Source: Aquimarina sp. Aq78 (GTDB taxonomy: Bacteria; Bacteroidota; Bacteroidia; Flavobacteriales; Flavobacteriaceae). From it: DNA of 64,000 nt. Below the pieces are notes generated by a model. That model saw only the letters and a program-made list of their open reading frames with translations. It did no database searches and had not been told where the DNA came from. Below, piece by piece: positions 36,318 to 45,953 of this stretch (positions are counted from its first letter, which is position 1; each line of letters begins with the position of its first letter). The stretch is taken from NCBI RefSeq assembly GCF_900299525.1, contig NZ_OMKA01000001.1, forward strand, positions 961,991-1,025,990, written 5' to 3'. The position numbers and the translations under genes are program-made.

Positions 36318-37268
36318 ATGAAAAAGTCAATACTACTATTCGCTTTATTGGGCGTATTAGTCTTTATTGCTTGTAGCAATATTAAGGCAGACGAAGTGAC
36401 CAAAGCTTCTACATCTAATGAGATCATTAAAGAGAAGATGCCTCCTGCAAAAGCTCTATCCGAAGATTTTAAGAAATACTGGTATGCAGGTAAAGCAGAA
36501 ATATCATCATATCAACTAGAACAAGCTCGATATGGTGAAATAAGAAAAGGAACGGCGGTACTAATTTATGTTACCGAAGATTTTTTACCCAAAAAACAGG
36601 TGAAAGCAGATCGTCAAAACACAAGTAACATACCGGTTTTAAAACTTAATGCTACCAAAAAGTTTAACACAGGAATCTACCCATATTCTGTTATGCAGAG
36701 TATATTTTATCCCGTAGCAGATAATCAACATGCCATTAAAGTATCTAATTCGATGCAAGAATGGTGTGGTCACGTATACGCACAGTTGAATAACAAAAAA
36801 CAATTCGAGATTACCTCACATTCCTATTTTGAGAATGAAGCAGATCAGGATTTTAAATTAGACAAAGCTATTTTAGAAAATGAACTTTGGGCAAAAATCA
36901 GAATCAATCCAGATGCATTACCACAAGGGGATCTACAAATCATCCCTTCTTTTGAGTATTCTAGATTGAGACATAAAGATATTAAAGCATACTCGGCTAA
37001 GGCATCTATACAAAAAGACACTGATACTAATACATATACGATAGAATATCCCGAACTTGATCGAAGTATCAGTATCACTTTTAATGCTTCTTTTCCGTAT
37101 GAAATTGAGCATTGGACAGAAACATATAAAAGTGGGTTTGGACCCAATGCAAAGAAGCTTACTACAAAAGCAACCAAAATCAAAAGTATTAAATCTGCTT
37201 ATTGGGGTAAAAACAGTAATAAAGATGAAGTCTTACGTGATGAATTAGGGCTTACTAATCAAAAATAA
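36318..37268 (+). CDS. Conserved lipoprotein-like protein of unknown function
   Basis: The 316-residue protein starts best at ATG 36318 (MKKSILLFALLGVLVFIACSNIKADE); a TTG 21 bases upstream is also in frame but would put the signal peptide inside. FIACS is a plausible lipobox. The mature part contains KALSEDFKKYWYAGKAEISSYQLEQARYGE, SVMQSIFYPVADNQHAIKVSNSMQEWCGHVYAQ and a C-terminal FNASFPYEIEHWTETYKSGFG. I recall relatives being labelled septum formation inhibitor Maf, but no Maf motif is present and that label looks like an error carried over from the nearby maf gene. Function is unknown. Confidence 0.75.
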   Translation: MKKSILLFALLGVLVFIACSNIKADEVTKASTSNEIIKEKMPPAKALSEDFKKYWYAGKAEISSYQLEQARYGEIRKGTAVLIYVTEDFLPKKQVKADRQNTSNIPVLKLNATKKFNTGIYPYSVMQSIFYPVADNQHAIKVSNSMQEWCGHVYAQLNNKKQFEITSHSYFENEADQDFKLDKAILENELWAKIRINPDALPQGDLQIIPSFEYSRLRHKDIKAYSAKASIQKDTDTNTYTIEYPELDRSISITFNASFPYEIEHWTETYKSGFGPNAKKLTTKATKIKSIKSAYWGKNSNKDEVLRDELGLTNQK

Positions 37269-37304
37269 ATATCAATTAATTTACAACTAACTAATACTAA
37301 ACTA

Positions 37305-37592
37305 ATGATAAAGTTATCAGAATCTGACATAAAAGAAAAACTAAATAATATTGATGGTTGGGAATACCATGATAATGCCCTTCATACCACTTTTGAATTT
37401 AACGATTTTAAAGATGCTTTCTCTGTAATGACTCGTATTGCTTTTGAAGCCGAACTACAACAACATCATCCAGACTGGTCAAATGTCTATAATAAATTAC
37501 ATATTAGTCTTTCTACCCATGATGCTGGCGGTATTACCGAGAATGATTTTAAACTGGCAAAAACTATAGATAACATTATCGAAGGAGAATAG
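37305..37592 (+). CDS. phhB: 4a-hydroxytetrahydrobiopterin dehydratase
   Basis: The 95-residue protein matches PCD/DCoH: WEYHDNALHTTFEFNDFKDAFSVMTRIAFEAELQQHHPDWSNVYNKLHISLSTHDAGGIT, with the conserved EAE, two His (HHPDW) and THDAGG. It dehydrates 4a-hydroxytetrahydrobiopterin produced by aromatic amino acid hydroxylases. No phenylalanine hydroxylase is in the window. It starts 36 bases after the lipoprotein gene on the same strand. Confidence 0.95.
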   Translation: MIKLSESDIKEKLNNIDGWEYHDNALHTTFEFNDFKDAFSVMTRIAFEAELQQHHPDWSNVYNKLHISLSTHDAGGITENDFKLAKTIDNIIEGE

Positions 37593-37708
37593 GGATTAAA
37601 CTCATTTATAATCAAAAAATAAATATCAAATTCTAAGGTCAAAACTTCTTGTTTTACTTTTTGAATTTTGGTACTTTAGGCGTAATCAAAATTGATCGTA
37701 CACAAACA

Positions 37709-37740
37709 TTTGTCAAAAACTTGGTTTCTACTTATGTTTG
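37709..37740 (+). promoter_or_regulatory. Promoter of the YebC-type gene
   Basis: TTTG (37709-37712) and TATGTTTG (37733-37740) are 20 bases apart, matching the Bacteroidota consensus. The ATG at 37764 follows 23 bases after the -7 element. Confidence 0.6.
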
Positions 37741-37763
37741 TATTTAGATTTTAAAATTAGCAT

Positions 37764-38489
37764 ATGGGAAGAGCTTTTGAATTTAGAAAAGCACGTAAGA
37801 TGAAACGTTGGTCAGCAATGGCAAAAGCGTTTACTCGAATTGGTAAAGATATTGTAATGGCTGTAAAAGAAGGTGGCCCTGACCCAACTTCTAACTCTCG
37901 TTTAAGAGCAGTGATCCAGAATGCCAAATCTGTGAACATGCCAAAAGATAATATCGAAAGAGCAATTAAAAAGGCATCTGATAAAGATCAAGGTGACTAT
38001 AAAGAAGTTCTTTTTGAAGGATATGCTCCTCACGGAATAGCTATTTTGGTAGAAACAGCTACAGATAACAACAATAGAACGGTTGCTAATATACGATCCT
38101 ATTTTAACAAGTGTGAGGGTAATCTGGGCACATCAGGTTCTGTAGAGTTTATGTTTGATCATACCTGTAATTTTAGAATTAATAGTGAAGGACTAGATCC
38201 TGAAGAGCTTGAACTCGAATTTATTGATTTTGGAGCAGAAGAAGTTTTTAAGGATGATGATGGAATATTAATCTATGCTCCTTTTGGAAGTTTTGGAACA
38301 ATACAAAAAGAATTAGAAAGTCGCGAAATCGAAATTCTATCCTCTGGATTTGAACGTATCCCGCAGGTTACCAAAAAAATAACTCCGGAGCAAGCTGCCG
38401 ATGTAGAAAAATTATTAGAAAAGATCGAGGAAGATGATGACGTTCAGAACGTTTACCATACTATGGAGGAATCTTCTTCTGAAGAATAA
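37764..38489 (+). CDS. YebC/PmpR-family protein
   Basis: The 241-residue protein has the YebC (TACO1/PmpR) architecture: FEFRKARKMKRWSAMAKAFTRIGKDIVMAVKEGGPDPTSNSRLRAVIQNAKSVNMPKDNIERAIKKA, then LFEGYAPHGIAILVETATDNNNRTVANIRSYFNKCEGNLG and the third domain with ESREIEILSSGFERIP. The N-terminus is the Bacteroidota form rather than MAGHSKW. Members are reported as transcriptional regulators or, more recently, as factors easing translation of proline stretches. It has its own promoter and a strong terminator. Confidence 0.95.
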   Translation: MGRAFEFRKARKMKRWSAMAKAFTRIGKDIVMAVKEGGPDPTSNSRLRAVIQNAKSVNMPKDNIERAIKKASDKDQGDYKEVLFEGYAPHGIAILVETATDNNNRTVANIRSYFNKCEGNLGTSGSVEFMFDHTCNFRINSEGLDPEELELEFIDFGAEEVFKDDDGILIYAPFGSFGTIQKELESREIEILSSGFERIPQVTKKITPEQAADVEKLLEKIEEDDDVQNVYHTMEESSSEE

Positions 38490-38512
38490 AGATATTTCTA
38501 GTTATCATAAAG

Positions 38513-38541
38513 AAAAGAGTTTAGCATAGCTAAGCTCTTTT
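38513..38541 (+). terminator. Intrinsic terminator of the YebC-type gene
   Basis: AAAAGAGTTTAGC (38513-38525) pairs with GCTAAGCTCTTTT (38529-38541), with one T-G pair, and a T-run follows. It lies 23 bases after the stop codon. Confidence 0.85.
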
Positions 38542-38588
38542 TTTGTTATGTTTACTATAATACCCCGACTATAGATAAAATATAAGCT

Positions 38589-39089
38589 ATGAAAAGATTA
38601 GCCGTACTTCTTCTATTTTCATTTGTGAGCACATTACAAGCTCAACATATGGATAATGATAAACTAGAGTTAATTATCAAAAAAAATGCAGATACTCTAA
38701 ATGGTATTCCCGGTAACTGGAAATTTATATACAAAGAGACTCCAATGCTTTGTGTAACTGATAAAACCAATAATCGGATGAGAATTATTTCTCCTATTAC
38801 ATCATCGGATAATCTTGATAAAGATGTATTACTTGATGCAATGACTGCTAATTTTCACTCTGCTCTTGACGTAAAATATGCTATCACCAATAAAATTTTA
38901 TGGTCGGTTTATATTCATCCTTTAAAAGAACTTACCGAGGAGCAAGTAAACAGTGCTATATCACAAGTATATTATGCTGCAAGGACTTTTGGCTCTACTT
39001 TTTCTAGTACAGAACTTATTTTTGGAGCAGGAAATACAAAGAAAAAACCTAAAGAAGCTATTCCAGAAGAAAAAATCCGTAAATTTTAA
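38589..39089 (+). CDS. Secreted protein of unknown function
   Basis: The 166-residue protein has a signal peptide (MKRLAVLLLFSFVSTLQAQ) and a mixed alpha/beta body: MLCVTDKTNNRMRIISPITSSDNLDKDVLLDAMTANFHSALDVKYAITNKILWSVYIHPLKELTEEQVNSAISQVYYAARTFG. I recognise no family; the fold looks like a small two-layer domain with a C-terminal basic tail (GNTKKKPKEAIPEEKIRKF). It ends in a 4-base overlap with the convergent acyltransferase gene. Confidence 0.7.
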   Translation: MKRLAVLLLFSFVSTLQAQHMDNDKLELIIKKNADTLNGIPGNWKFIYKETPMLCVTDKTNNRMRIISPITSSDNLDKDVLLDAMTANFHSALDVKYAITNKILWSVYIHPLKELTEEQVNSAISQVYYAARTFGSTFSSTELIFGAGNTKKKPKEAIPEEKIRKF

Positions 39090-39640
39090 GTTCCGTCGAA
39101 GCTATTTTCAGGAACTTTACCTTTAACCCCTACAAAGAAACTATACATACATTCAAAATCCTTTTTAATATCCTCTGTGGGATAATAAGGATCAGAGACC
39201 ACACATTGTTTTTTCCCAAAATCAAAAGCAACCATAATAATAGGAACATTTGCAGCTTTAGCGATATGGTAAAATCCTGTTTTCCACTCTTTAACTTTTT
39301 TCCTTGTTCCTTCTGGAGCAATAGTTAAACGCAACTCATCCTTTTTTCTAAATATCTCTGCAATAGCTTCGACCTTATTCTGGCCAGGAGTTCTATCCAA
39401 AGAAATCCCTCCTACTCTTCTAAGATACCAACCTAGTGGCCATTTAAAAAGTTCTTTTTTACCTAGAAAGCTTATCTTAATCCCGGCTAATTGTCGTATC
39501 AAAAGGCCAATATAGAAATCGTGCCAACTTGTATGAGGCACTACAATAACTATACACTTTTTAACCGTATCAGCACTGAAATTACCGATAAACTTCCAGC
39601 CCATAATTTTATGATATATGAAGGAAGAAAAATATCGCAT
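39086..39640 (-). CDS. 1-acyl-glycerol-3-phosphate acyltransferase-like protein
   Basis: The 184-residue protein has the acyltransferase HX4D motif at residues 36-41 (VVPHTSWHDFYIG) and the PEGTR acceptor motif at 109-113 (TIAPEGTRKKVKEWKTGFYHIA). It therefore probably acylates a lysophospholipid or related acceptor at the inner membrane. It starts 24 bases after the KdsB-KdnB fusion on the same strand, so a role in lipid A/LPS or phospholipid supply is plausible. The short length and the absence of long membrane segments fit the PlsC-like subgroup of Bacteroidota. Confidence 0.88.
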   Translation of the reverse strand: MRYFSSFIYHKIMGWKFIGNFSADTVKKCIVIVVPHTSWHDFYIGLLIRQLAGIKISFLGKKELFKWPLGWYLRRVGGISLDRTPGQNKVEAIAEIFRKKDELRLTIAPEGTRKKVKEWKTGFYHIAKAANVPIIMVAFDFGKKQCVVSDPYYPTEDIKKDFECMYSFFVGVKGKVPENSFDGT

Positions 39641-39664
39641 GAAAATAAAAGATTGAAAAGCAAT

Positions 39665-41539
39665 TTACAAAGAACGATATAGTTCTTTTAGCATATCAGC
39701 ATTTATTTTAGATTTCCAATTGTATCCCAGAGCATTTTCCCAGAGTGGTTCTAAGCTTAGTGCAACCTTAGTCATAACATCTAATTGATCTTCGGTTACA
39801 TTGGCACAAACTCCTGTAGGTAAATTAATATTATGAAATTCTTTCATTTTTTTGAATACAGCTACACCTTCAGGATAGTATTTTTCTAATTTATCAAATA
39901 CAACACAATTACCTATCCCATGTTTTGTTCCTAGCACATATGCCAGTCCATAACTCATAGCGTGAGCAACACCAACCTGAGAATATGCAATACTCATTCC
40001 GCCATGCCAGGAAGCCATCATCAGTTTTGCATCTACTTCTTCTTTACTTAGATTATTCTCGAGAAAAATCTCTTTACATAAGTCTAAGGCTTTTTCGCCA
40101 TAGCTCTGACTAAATGCATTTAAATACGTTCCGTCTAGTGATTCAATACAGTGAATATAACAATCCATACCCGTATAGAACCATTGATCTTTAGGAACAT
40201 CTTTTATTAATTCTGGATCTAATACAACCTGATCAAAGGGTGTAAAATCAGAATTGATTCCTAATTTGCGTTCGGGTCCTGTAAGTACTGTTGTACGAGA
40301 CACTTCTGCTCCTGTTCCTGAAATCGTAGGAATTCCCACATGAAATACAGCTTTATTTTTTACCAGATCCCATCCCTGGTAATCTGAAGCACTTCCTGGG
40401 TTGGTAAGCATAATCGCTACAGCCTTGGATAAATCTAATATAGAGCCTCCTCCTATTCCAATAATTCCACTGGGGACATATTGATAATCATTTCTTATTT
40501 TAGAAACTATCTCATCTACCTGAGATGTTTTGGGTTCTTCAACAGTTGATACGTAAATTATCTCATCTGTATACGATAATGGTATTCTATCCTCTATAAA
40601 CGAGGTATTGTTCTTAAAAACGTCATCTACCAAAAAGATAAAAGGAGCAACACCATTTCGTTCGGGTGAAATAATATCACAAATCTGATTAAAAGCTCCT
40701 CTCCCAAATACTACTTTTGGTACCATTGGGAAGTTTTTATGCATAGAAGTAGATTCTTCTGGAGTAATTATAGATTTTGGATTCAATAGATTTTCTTTAT
40801 TTATTATTCTTTTTGCTCTTTCTAAATCTTCCGGGGTATCGATTTCTACACCTTCGTGGTGCGTTTCAACCATTTTAATATTTTTACCATATTCAAGATA
40901 TCGAATACATTCTATTTTCTCTGAAGCTTCTAAAGAACGCATTGGTAAACGGTAAAAATCTAAAATGGCTTGTTTCTTAAATGCATAAACACCTTTGTGT
41001 TTATGGTATACATGGTTTATTTCTTTATCTCTTGGATATGGTATAGGTGCACGAGAAAAATATAATGCGTAATTATCTTCATCTACAATAACCTTTACAC
41101 TATTAGGGTTCATGATATCATCCCAATCATCCATAGGAGTCATTAGACTAGCTAAATCTATACGATCAGAGTCTTCCTGATAAAATACACTTAATACTTT
41201 TTCTAAGCTCTCCCTGTCGGTAAAAGGCTCATCTCCCTGAACATTAACTACAATATCGACATCCATATCTTCGACTGCTTCGGCTATTCGATCACTACCA
41301 CAGCTATGTTCTTTCTTGCTCATAATGGCCACACCACCATGAGAAGTAATTTCTTTGTAAATAACATCGCTATCAGTAACTACATAAACAGCATCAAAAA
41401 GTCCGGAATTTAGAGTAGCTTCATATGTTCTTCTTATGACGCTTTTTCCTTCGAGATCTTGCATTAGCTTGCCAGGAAATCGCGTGGCAGCATACCTCGC
41501 AGGTATCATTGCGATAGTTTTTAGAGTATTTTTGTTCAA
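39665..41539 (-). CDS. KdsB-KdnB fusion: Kdo cytidylyltransferase / Kdo 8-oxidase
   Basis: The 624-residue protein joins two enzymes. Residues 1-about 248 match CMP-Kdo synthetase Kds[39 protein letters not shown] and [11 protein letters not shown]. Residues about 266-624 match iron-dependent alcohol dehydrogenases of the KdnB type: [12 protein letters not shown] (363-366 glycine turn), metal ligands around D459/H463, H526 and H540. KdnB oxidises C8 of Kdo in the Kdo8N pathway studied in Shewanella oneidensis, with KdnA as aminotransferase. The domain border has Met266 ([16 protein letters not shown]), a natural start in unfused homologues, so the fusion probably arose by stop-codon loss. KdnA is not in the window. 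Confidence 0.9.
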   Translation of the reverse strand: MNKNTLKTIAMIPARYAATRFPGKLMQDLEGKSVIRRTYEATLNSGLFDAVYVVTDSDVIYKEITSHGGVAIMSKKEHSCGSDRIAEAVEDMDVDIVVNVQGDEPFTDRESLEKVLSVFYQEDSDRIDLASLMTPMDDWDDIMNPNSVKVIVDEDNYALYFSRAPIPYPRDKEINHVYHKHKGVYAFKKQAILDFYRLPMRSLEASEKIECIRYLEYGKNIKMVETHHEGVEIDTPEDLERAKRIINKENLLNPKSIITPEESTSMHKNFPMVPKVVFGRGAFNQICDIISPERNGVAPFIFLVDDVFKNNTSFIEDRIPLSYTDEIIYVSTVEEPKTSQVDEIVSKIRNDYQYVPSGIIGIGGGSILDLSKAVAIMLTNPGSASDYQGWDLVKNKAVFHVGIPTISGTGAEVSRTTVLTGPERKLGINSDFTPFDQVVLDPELIKDVPKDQWFYTGMDCYIHCIESLDGTYLNAFSQSYGEKALDLCKEIFLENNLSKEEVDAKLMMASWHGGMSIAYSQVGVAHAMSYGLAYVLGTKHGIGNCVVFDKLEKYYPEGVAVFKKMKEFHNINLPTGVCANVTEDQLDVMTKVALSLEPLWENALGYNWKSKINADMLKELYRSL

Positions 41540-41655
41540 AATTTGTTGCTTTTCTAGAGTTGCAAAAATAACTTTTTTTAATCAATTTTCGGGCCAACCA
41601 TATATTTTATATCATAAAAAATTATAAAATATCTAATATCTCCCTTTTGCAAATT

Positions 41656-43083
41656 TCAATTTTCAGTAAAAAAATCATCTTTAAACCCAATTAGATATAA
41701 TTTTTTCTTAGCTCTGGTAACTGCCGTATATAACCATCTTAAATAATCTTTATTAATTCCATCCGGAAGATAAGGTTGCTCTATAAACACATTATCCCAC
41801 TGCCCTCCTTGTGATTTATGACATGTAATAGCATAGGAGAATTTAACCTGTAAACTGTTAAAAAACTTATTATTCTTTACTCCCATAAATCGTTTGTACT
41901 TAGATTTTTCATCTTCAAAATCTTTTAGTACTTCCTGATACAATTTATTTGATTCTTCATATGATAAAGATGGAGTTTCTGATGTTAATGTATCTAATAA
42001 CAATACAGTTTCAAAAGGTTTTTGATTTGGATAATCAACCATATTAACATTAACTATTGCAAATCGAAATCCATATAATTCTTTTATAGAAAAAATCTCT
42101 AAAACTTTAATTATATCTCCATTTGCAATAAAACCAGCTTCACTTTTATTGTCTAGCCAAAAATAATTATTCTTAACCACCATCAAATAATCTCCGGGCG
42201 ATAGTTCTTCTTCTTGAAAAAGTATCCTTGAGCGAATCTGTTGATTATAAATATTAGCTCTTTTATTAGAACGAAGTATAATCACAGATTCTTCATGACC
42301 AACACTAGAATATGCCTCATTTAATGCATCCATAATCTCATGACCATCAAAAAATCTTACTATATCGGGATATCCCGATACCTGAAATTGAAAGGAATCG
42401 TAAAAACCATCATTAATAATTTCTCTTAGCCGGGTAGCATTCATTAAAATACCACTATTTTCTGCTTGTCGTACTACTTCATCCAGCTCTATCTGAGTAA
42501 CTTCTTTATTAAACCCCATTGCAAGATTATTAGGATCAAGTGCAGGGCTTACTTCTAATTTTACTGGTGGTAATTGCGCTGTATCCCCAATAAAAAGAAT
42601 TTTACAATTATGTCCAGAATACACATACATCATTAGATCATCTAGTAAAGATCCATTTTCGAATAATTTACTATCGCTAGGAGTATCTGGTATCATAGAA
42701 GCCTCATCTACAATAAAAATAGTGTTGCGGCTTTTATTTTGTTTTAATTGAAAAGCTAATCCACCACTTTTATTCTTTTTAGGATAATAAATATTCCTAT
42801 GAATAGTCTGAGCCTGTTTTCCCGAAAAATTACTAATCACTTTAGCCGCACGCCCCGTAGGAGCAAGTAAAACTGCATTTAATTTAGCTTTCCATAGGTT
42901 TTTAACCAAAGATCCTATCAAAGTAGTTTTTCCTGTACCCGCGTATCCTTTTAATAGAAAAAGTGATTCTTTTGCCCCTGATAACACAAAATAAGATAGC
43001 TTTTGTAAGACAATATCTTGTTTTATAGTAGGTTCAAAAGGAAAATCTTCTTTTAATAATTCATAAAATTCTTTTTCCTTCAT
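41656..43083 (-). CDS. RecD-like ATP-dependent DNA helicase
   Basis: The 475-residue SF1 helicase has Walker A at residues 46-53 (GYAGTGKT), motif II IFIVDEAS with D126-E127, motif III LFIGDTAQLPPV, and a C-terminal UvrD-like block KFSYAITCHKSQGGQWDNVFIEQPYL ... RWLYTAVTRAKKKLYLIG. This matches the RecD2/exodeoxyribonuclease V alpha-like AAA_30 family common in Bacteroidota. It probably unwinds DNA 5'-3'; RecB/RecC partners are not adjacent. It is divergent from the gene at 43220. Confidence 0.93.
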   Translation of the reverse strand: MKEKEFYELLKEDFPFEPTIKQDIVLQKLSYFVLSGAKESLFLLKGYAGTGKTTLIGSLVKNLWKAKLNAVLLAPTGRAAKVISNFSGKQAQTIHRNIYYPKKNKSGGLAFQLKQNKSRNTIFIVDEASMIPDTPSDSKLFENGSLLDDLMMYVYSGHNCKILFIGDTAQLPPVKLEVSPALDPNNLAMGFNKEVTQIELDEVVRQAENSGILMNATRLREIINDGFYDSFQFQVSGYPDIVRFFDGHEIMDALNEAYSSVGHEESVIILRSNKRANIYNQQIRSRILFQEEELSPGDYLMVVKNNYFWLDNKSEAGFIANGDIIKVLEIFSIKELYGFRFAIVNVNMVDYPNQKPFETVLLLDTLTSETPSLSYEESNKLYQEVLKDFEDEKSKYKRFMGVKNNKFFNSLQVKFSYAITCHKSQGGQWDNVFIEQPYLPDGINKDYLRWLYTAVTRAKKKLYLIGFKDDFFTEN

Positions 43084-43219
43084 TAAAAAAACTTGTCTAT
43101 ATGATTCATATCTCTATTAATAAATCAAAGATAGGGATGATTTTTTGGCAATAAACTTTTACGATTAAAAAAAAATTGTAGATTTGCGTATACACTAATG
43201 TTTAAAGCTAAATCATAAA

Positions 43220-43864
43220 ATGAAAATTGTTGTTCAATTAGTTCTGTGGGTTATTATAGGAGTTTTGGGATACTTAGTATTCAATTCTGTTAATGGTCCT
43301 GTAAAGTTCAATAAAATAAAGCAAGCTAGATATGCAAAAGCTGTTGAAAATTTAAGAGATATTCGTACAGCTCAATTAGCATACAGATCAGTGACTGGGA
43401 AATTTACTAAAGATCCTGTTAAATTAGTTGCTTTTATAGATACTGCTAAATTTACATTAACCCAAAGAAGAGATTCTAGTTATATTGCATTTAATAAGAT
43501 CCTAAAAATTGATGAGCCAAGAGATACTGTTATTGTTGATACTCTTGGATATGCATCGGTAAAAGATTCTTTATTTAAAACAGGAAATCATAAAAATATG
43601 ATTAAAATACCTATAGAAGGTGTTGAATCTAATTTTGTAATGGATGCTGGTTATATTAACAAAAATGACCTTAGAATCCCGGTTTTTGAAGCTAAAGTAG
43701 CTAAAGATATATTACTACACGATCAAGATAAAGACTTATTAGCTCAAGAGAAAGAAATACGTTCTGTTGATGAAGTTAATGGTGGGTTTCTTTCGGTAGG
43801 ATCAATGACAGAAGTAATGACTTCTGGTAACTGGCCAAGAACTTATGGTGCAAACGATCAATAA
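43220..43864 (+). CDS. Membrane-anchored protein of unknown function
   Basis: The 214-residue protein has one N-terminal membrane segment (VVQLVLWVIIGVLGYLVFNSV) followed by a soluble domain that begins with RYAKAVENLRDIRTAQLAYRSVTGKFTKDP, a pilin-like helical start. It ends with QEKEIRSVDEVNGGFLSVGSMTEVMTSGNWPRTYG. It is conserved-looking and typical of Flavobacteriaceae, but I cannot name a family. It overlaps the next gene (DUF3822 type) by 20 bases, indicating translational coupling in a three-gene unit ending in rsmD. Confidence 0.7.
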   Translation: MKIVVQLVLWVIIGVLGYLVFNSVNGPVKFNKIKQARYAKAVENLRDIRTAQLAYRSVTGKFTKDPVKLVAFIDTAKFTLTQRRDSSYIAFNKILKIDEPRDTVIVDTLGYASVKDSLFKTGNHKNMIKIPIEGVESNFVMDAGYINKNDLRIPVFEAKVAKDILLHDQDKDLLAQEKEIRSVDEVNGGFLSVGSMTEVMTSGNWPRTYGANDQ

Positions 43865-44669
43865 TACAATTGATAATACATCAAAAACATTGTCCATTCA
43901 GGTAAGCCTGAATGGACTTTCTTTTTGTACAGTAAATACAAGCAATCAAATAACATCTATAGAGCACGAAACCTTTGGTATACAATTAACTCCCAAACAA
44001 GTACTGGATAAAATCAAATATACTTTTGATCACAATCACAATCTAAAAGAAGTTTTTGATACCATCGAGGTAATATACCAGAATGAACTATACACTGTAG
44101 TTCCTAAACCTTTATTTAGCGAAGAATTATTAAATGAGTACCTCAAGTTTAACACAAAGGTGCTTCAAAATGATTTCATTGCATATGATGAATTGAATCC
44201 CCACAATATTGTAACAGTATACATTCCTTATACCAATATTAATAATTTCTTTTTTGATACATTTGGGTCTTTTACCTATAAACACTCCAGCACCATTCTA
44301 ATAAATTCTTTGCTTACTCAAGAAAAAAACAGCGAATCTATTACCGTTTTTGCGAACATGAATGATGCTTCTTTTGATATTATAGTAATCAATAAAGGAA
44401 ATTTGATATTAAGTAATACATATAAATATCAAACCAAAGAAGATTTTTTGTATTATTTATTGTACACTACAGAGCAATTACAACTAAACCCAGAAGAATT
44501 CAATTTGGTATTTTTGGGAGATATTTCTAAAGATAGTGAGTTTTTCAATATTGCATATACTTATATTCGCCATATAAGTTTCGGAAGTCTTCTTCAGAAA
44601 CCACAAATAACAGAAGATATAGCATCTTTTGAGCCTCATAAACATTTTGTATTACTTAGTCATTTTTAA
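43845..44669 (+). CDS. DUF3822-family protein
   Basis: The 274-residue protein resembles the DUF3822 family, which I recall as lying next to rsmD in Flavobacteriia. It has an actin/ASKHA-like look (IQVSLNGLSFCTVNTSNQITSIEHETFG; FANMNDASFDIIVINKGNLILSNTYKYQTKEDFLYYLLYTTEQL), but no clear ATP motif. It starts inside the preceding gene and is followed 2 bases later by rsmD. Function is unknown. Confidence 0.8.
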   Translation: MVQTINNTIDNTSKTLSIQVSLNGLSFCTVNTSNQITSIEHETFGIQLTPKQVLDKIKYTFDHNHNLKEVFDTIEVIYQNELYTVVPKPLFSEELLNEYLKFNTKVLQNDFIAYDELNPHNIVTVYIPYTNINNFFFDTFGSFTYKHSSTILINSLLTQEKNSESITVFANMNDASFDIIVINKGNLILSNTYKYQTKEDFLYYLLYTTEQLQLNPEEFNLVFLGDISKDSEFFNIAYTYIRHISFGSLLQKPQITEDIASFEPHKHFVLLSHF

Positions 44670-44671
44670 AT

Positions 44672-45208
44672 ATGCGTATTATATCAGGAAAATATAAAGG
44701 AAAAAGACTTACAGCACCTAAGAAATTACCAGTACGTCCCACTACTGATATGGCGAAAGAGGCATTGTTTAATATCTTAAGAAATCAATACAACTTCTCT
44801 CAAATATCTGTTTTAGATCTTTTTGCAGGAACAGGAAACATAAGCTATGAATTCATATCCAGGGGAACAGAGGATATAACTGCAGTAGATTCTCACTATG
44901 CATGCCTTGGATATATTAAAAGTGTAGCAAAGGAACTGGACTCTCCTATTGAAACCATAAAAAGTGATGTGTATAGCTATCTCGAAAAAGTAAAACGAAA
45001 AACAGATATCATCTTTGCTGATCCCCCGTATGATTTTACTACAGATCAGTTTAGTAAAATTGCAACATTAGTTTTTGAGAATGAGTTATTAAATGAACAT
45101 GGAGTCTTGATTATTGAGCATTCTAAACACACCTCTCTCGAGGAATCACCATATTTTAGTAATTCGAGAAAATATGGAGGATCTGTTTTTAGTTTTTTTG
45201 AAAAATAA
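44672..45208 (+). CDS. rsmD: 16S rRNA (guanine966-N2)-methyltransferase
   Basis: The 178-residue SAM-dependent enzyme has the RsmD blocks MRIISGKYKGKRLTAPKKLPVRPTTDMAKEALFNIL, SAM-binding VLDLFAGTGNISYEFISRG and catalytic ADPPYDF (D117-P118-P119-Y120). It methylates N2 of G966 in 16S rRNA during 30S assembly. It starts 2 bases after the DUF3822 gene. Confidence 0.95.
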   Translation: MRIISGKYKGKRLTAPKKLPVRPTTDMAKEALFNILRNQYNFSQISVLDLFAGTGNISYEFISRGTEDITAVDSHYACLGYIKSVAKELDSPIETIKSDVYSYLEKVKRKTDIIFADPPYDFTTDQFSKIATLVFENELLNEHGVLIIEHSKHTSLEESPYFSNSRKYGGSVFSFFEK

Positions 45209-45237
45209 ATCTACACAAAAGCCTCCTTATACATATA

Positions 45238-45693
45238 TTATGATTCGGTCATTACCGAGGTTCGGATCGAAAATTCGTCAATAGTAGTAAGGTTGCTTAA
45301 AGAATTAATTTGATGAGCAGCATTACTAATAATCTCTTCATAAAAGGCCAAAACTTTGACATCAAACCCAGGAGTATCTTCTGCTGTAATTTTAAATATA
45401 TCCATTTGGTAAATGAAATTATTTAGGATATGATGACTAGAAGAAAGCATGGCTTTATAAATATTTAGTTTTGCATTTTCCATCTTTACTTTTTTAGCAT
45501 TTTGCCGTGTGTCTATAAGTAGGAATACAAAAAATATTAATATTGGAATTATCATTTCGTCAAATTCAAATTGTTCTATACTTGCTAATAATGCAATAGC
45601 TCTTTCAAATAATTCTAATTCTAAGACAACGGTTGTTACATAAATAAAAATAGATAATACTAATCCGATACATGTTAGTTTATACTTATTCAT
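45238..45693 (-). CDS. Small membrane protein with kinase DHp-like segment
   Basis: The 151-residue protein has two membrane segments (LTCIGLVLSIFIYVTTVVLELELFERA and MIIPILIFFVFLLIDTRQ). A cytoplasmic helical pair follows, ENAKLNIYKAMLSSSHHILNNFIYQMDIFKITAE ... KVLAFYEEIISNAAHQINSLSNLTTID. The SSSHHILNNF helix resembles a histidine-kinase dimerisation helix, but no ATPase domain follows. It may be a truncated sensor or a phosphotransfer-like protein; this is an inference from pattern only. Confidence 0.6.
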   Translation of the reverse strand: MNKYKLTCIGLVLSIFIYVTTVVLELELFERAIALLASIEQFEFDEMIIPILIFFVFLLIDTRQNAKKVKMENAKLNIYKAMLSSSHHILNNFIYQMDIFKITAEDTPGFDVKVLAFYEEIISNAAHQINSLSNLTTIDEFSIRTSVMTES

Positions 45694-45953
45694 TAGTTTA
45701 GAGTTAGGGGGTTAGGGGAATAACGATTTGTGAAGAATTTAAATGTTACGGTTTACAAATACTACATAAAATTGTAAATAAACGTTCGATTTTCAATACT
45801 AAATATATAGGAAAAATAGCAACTTGTAGTAATTTACATGTATTTTAACATTATTTATAGTTATAGTTAAAGTTCTTTTATAAGTGTACTAGGTAAATAA
45901 ACTGACAGTCAGTAACATATCAAGGGGTTACTCATGATCAAAATAGCATTCTT

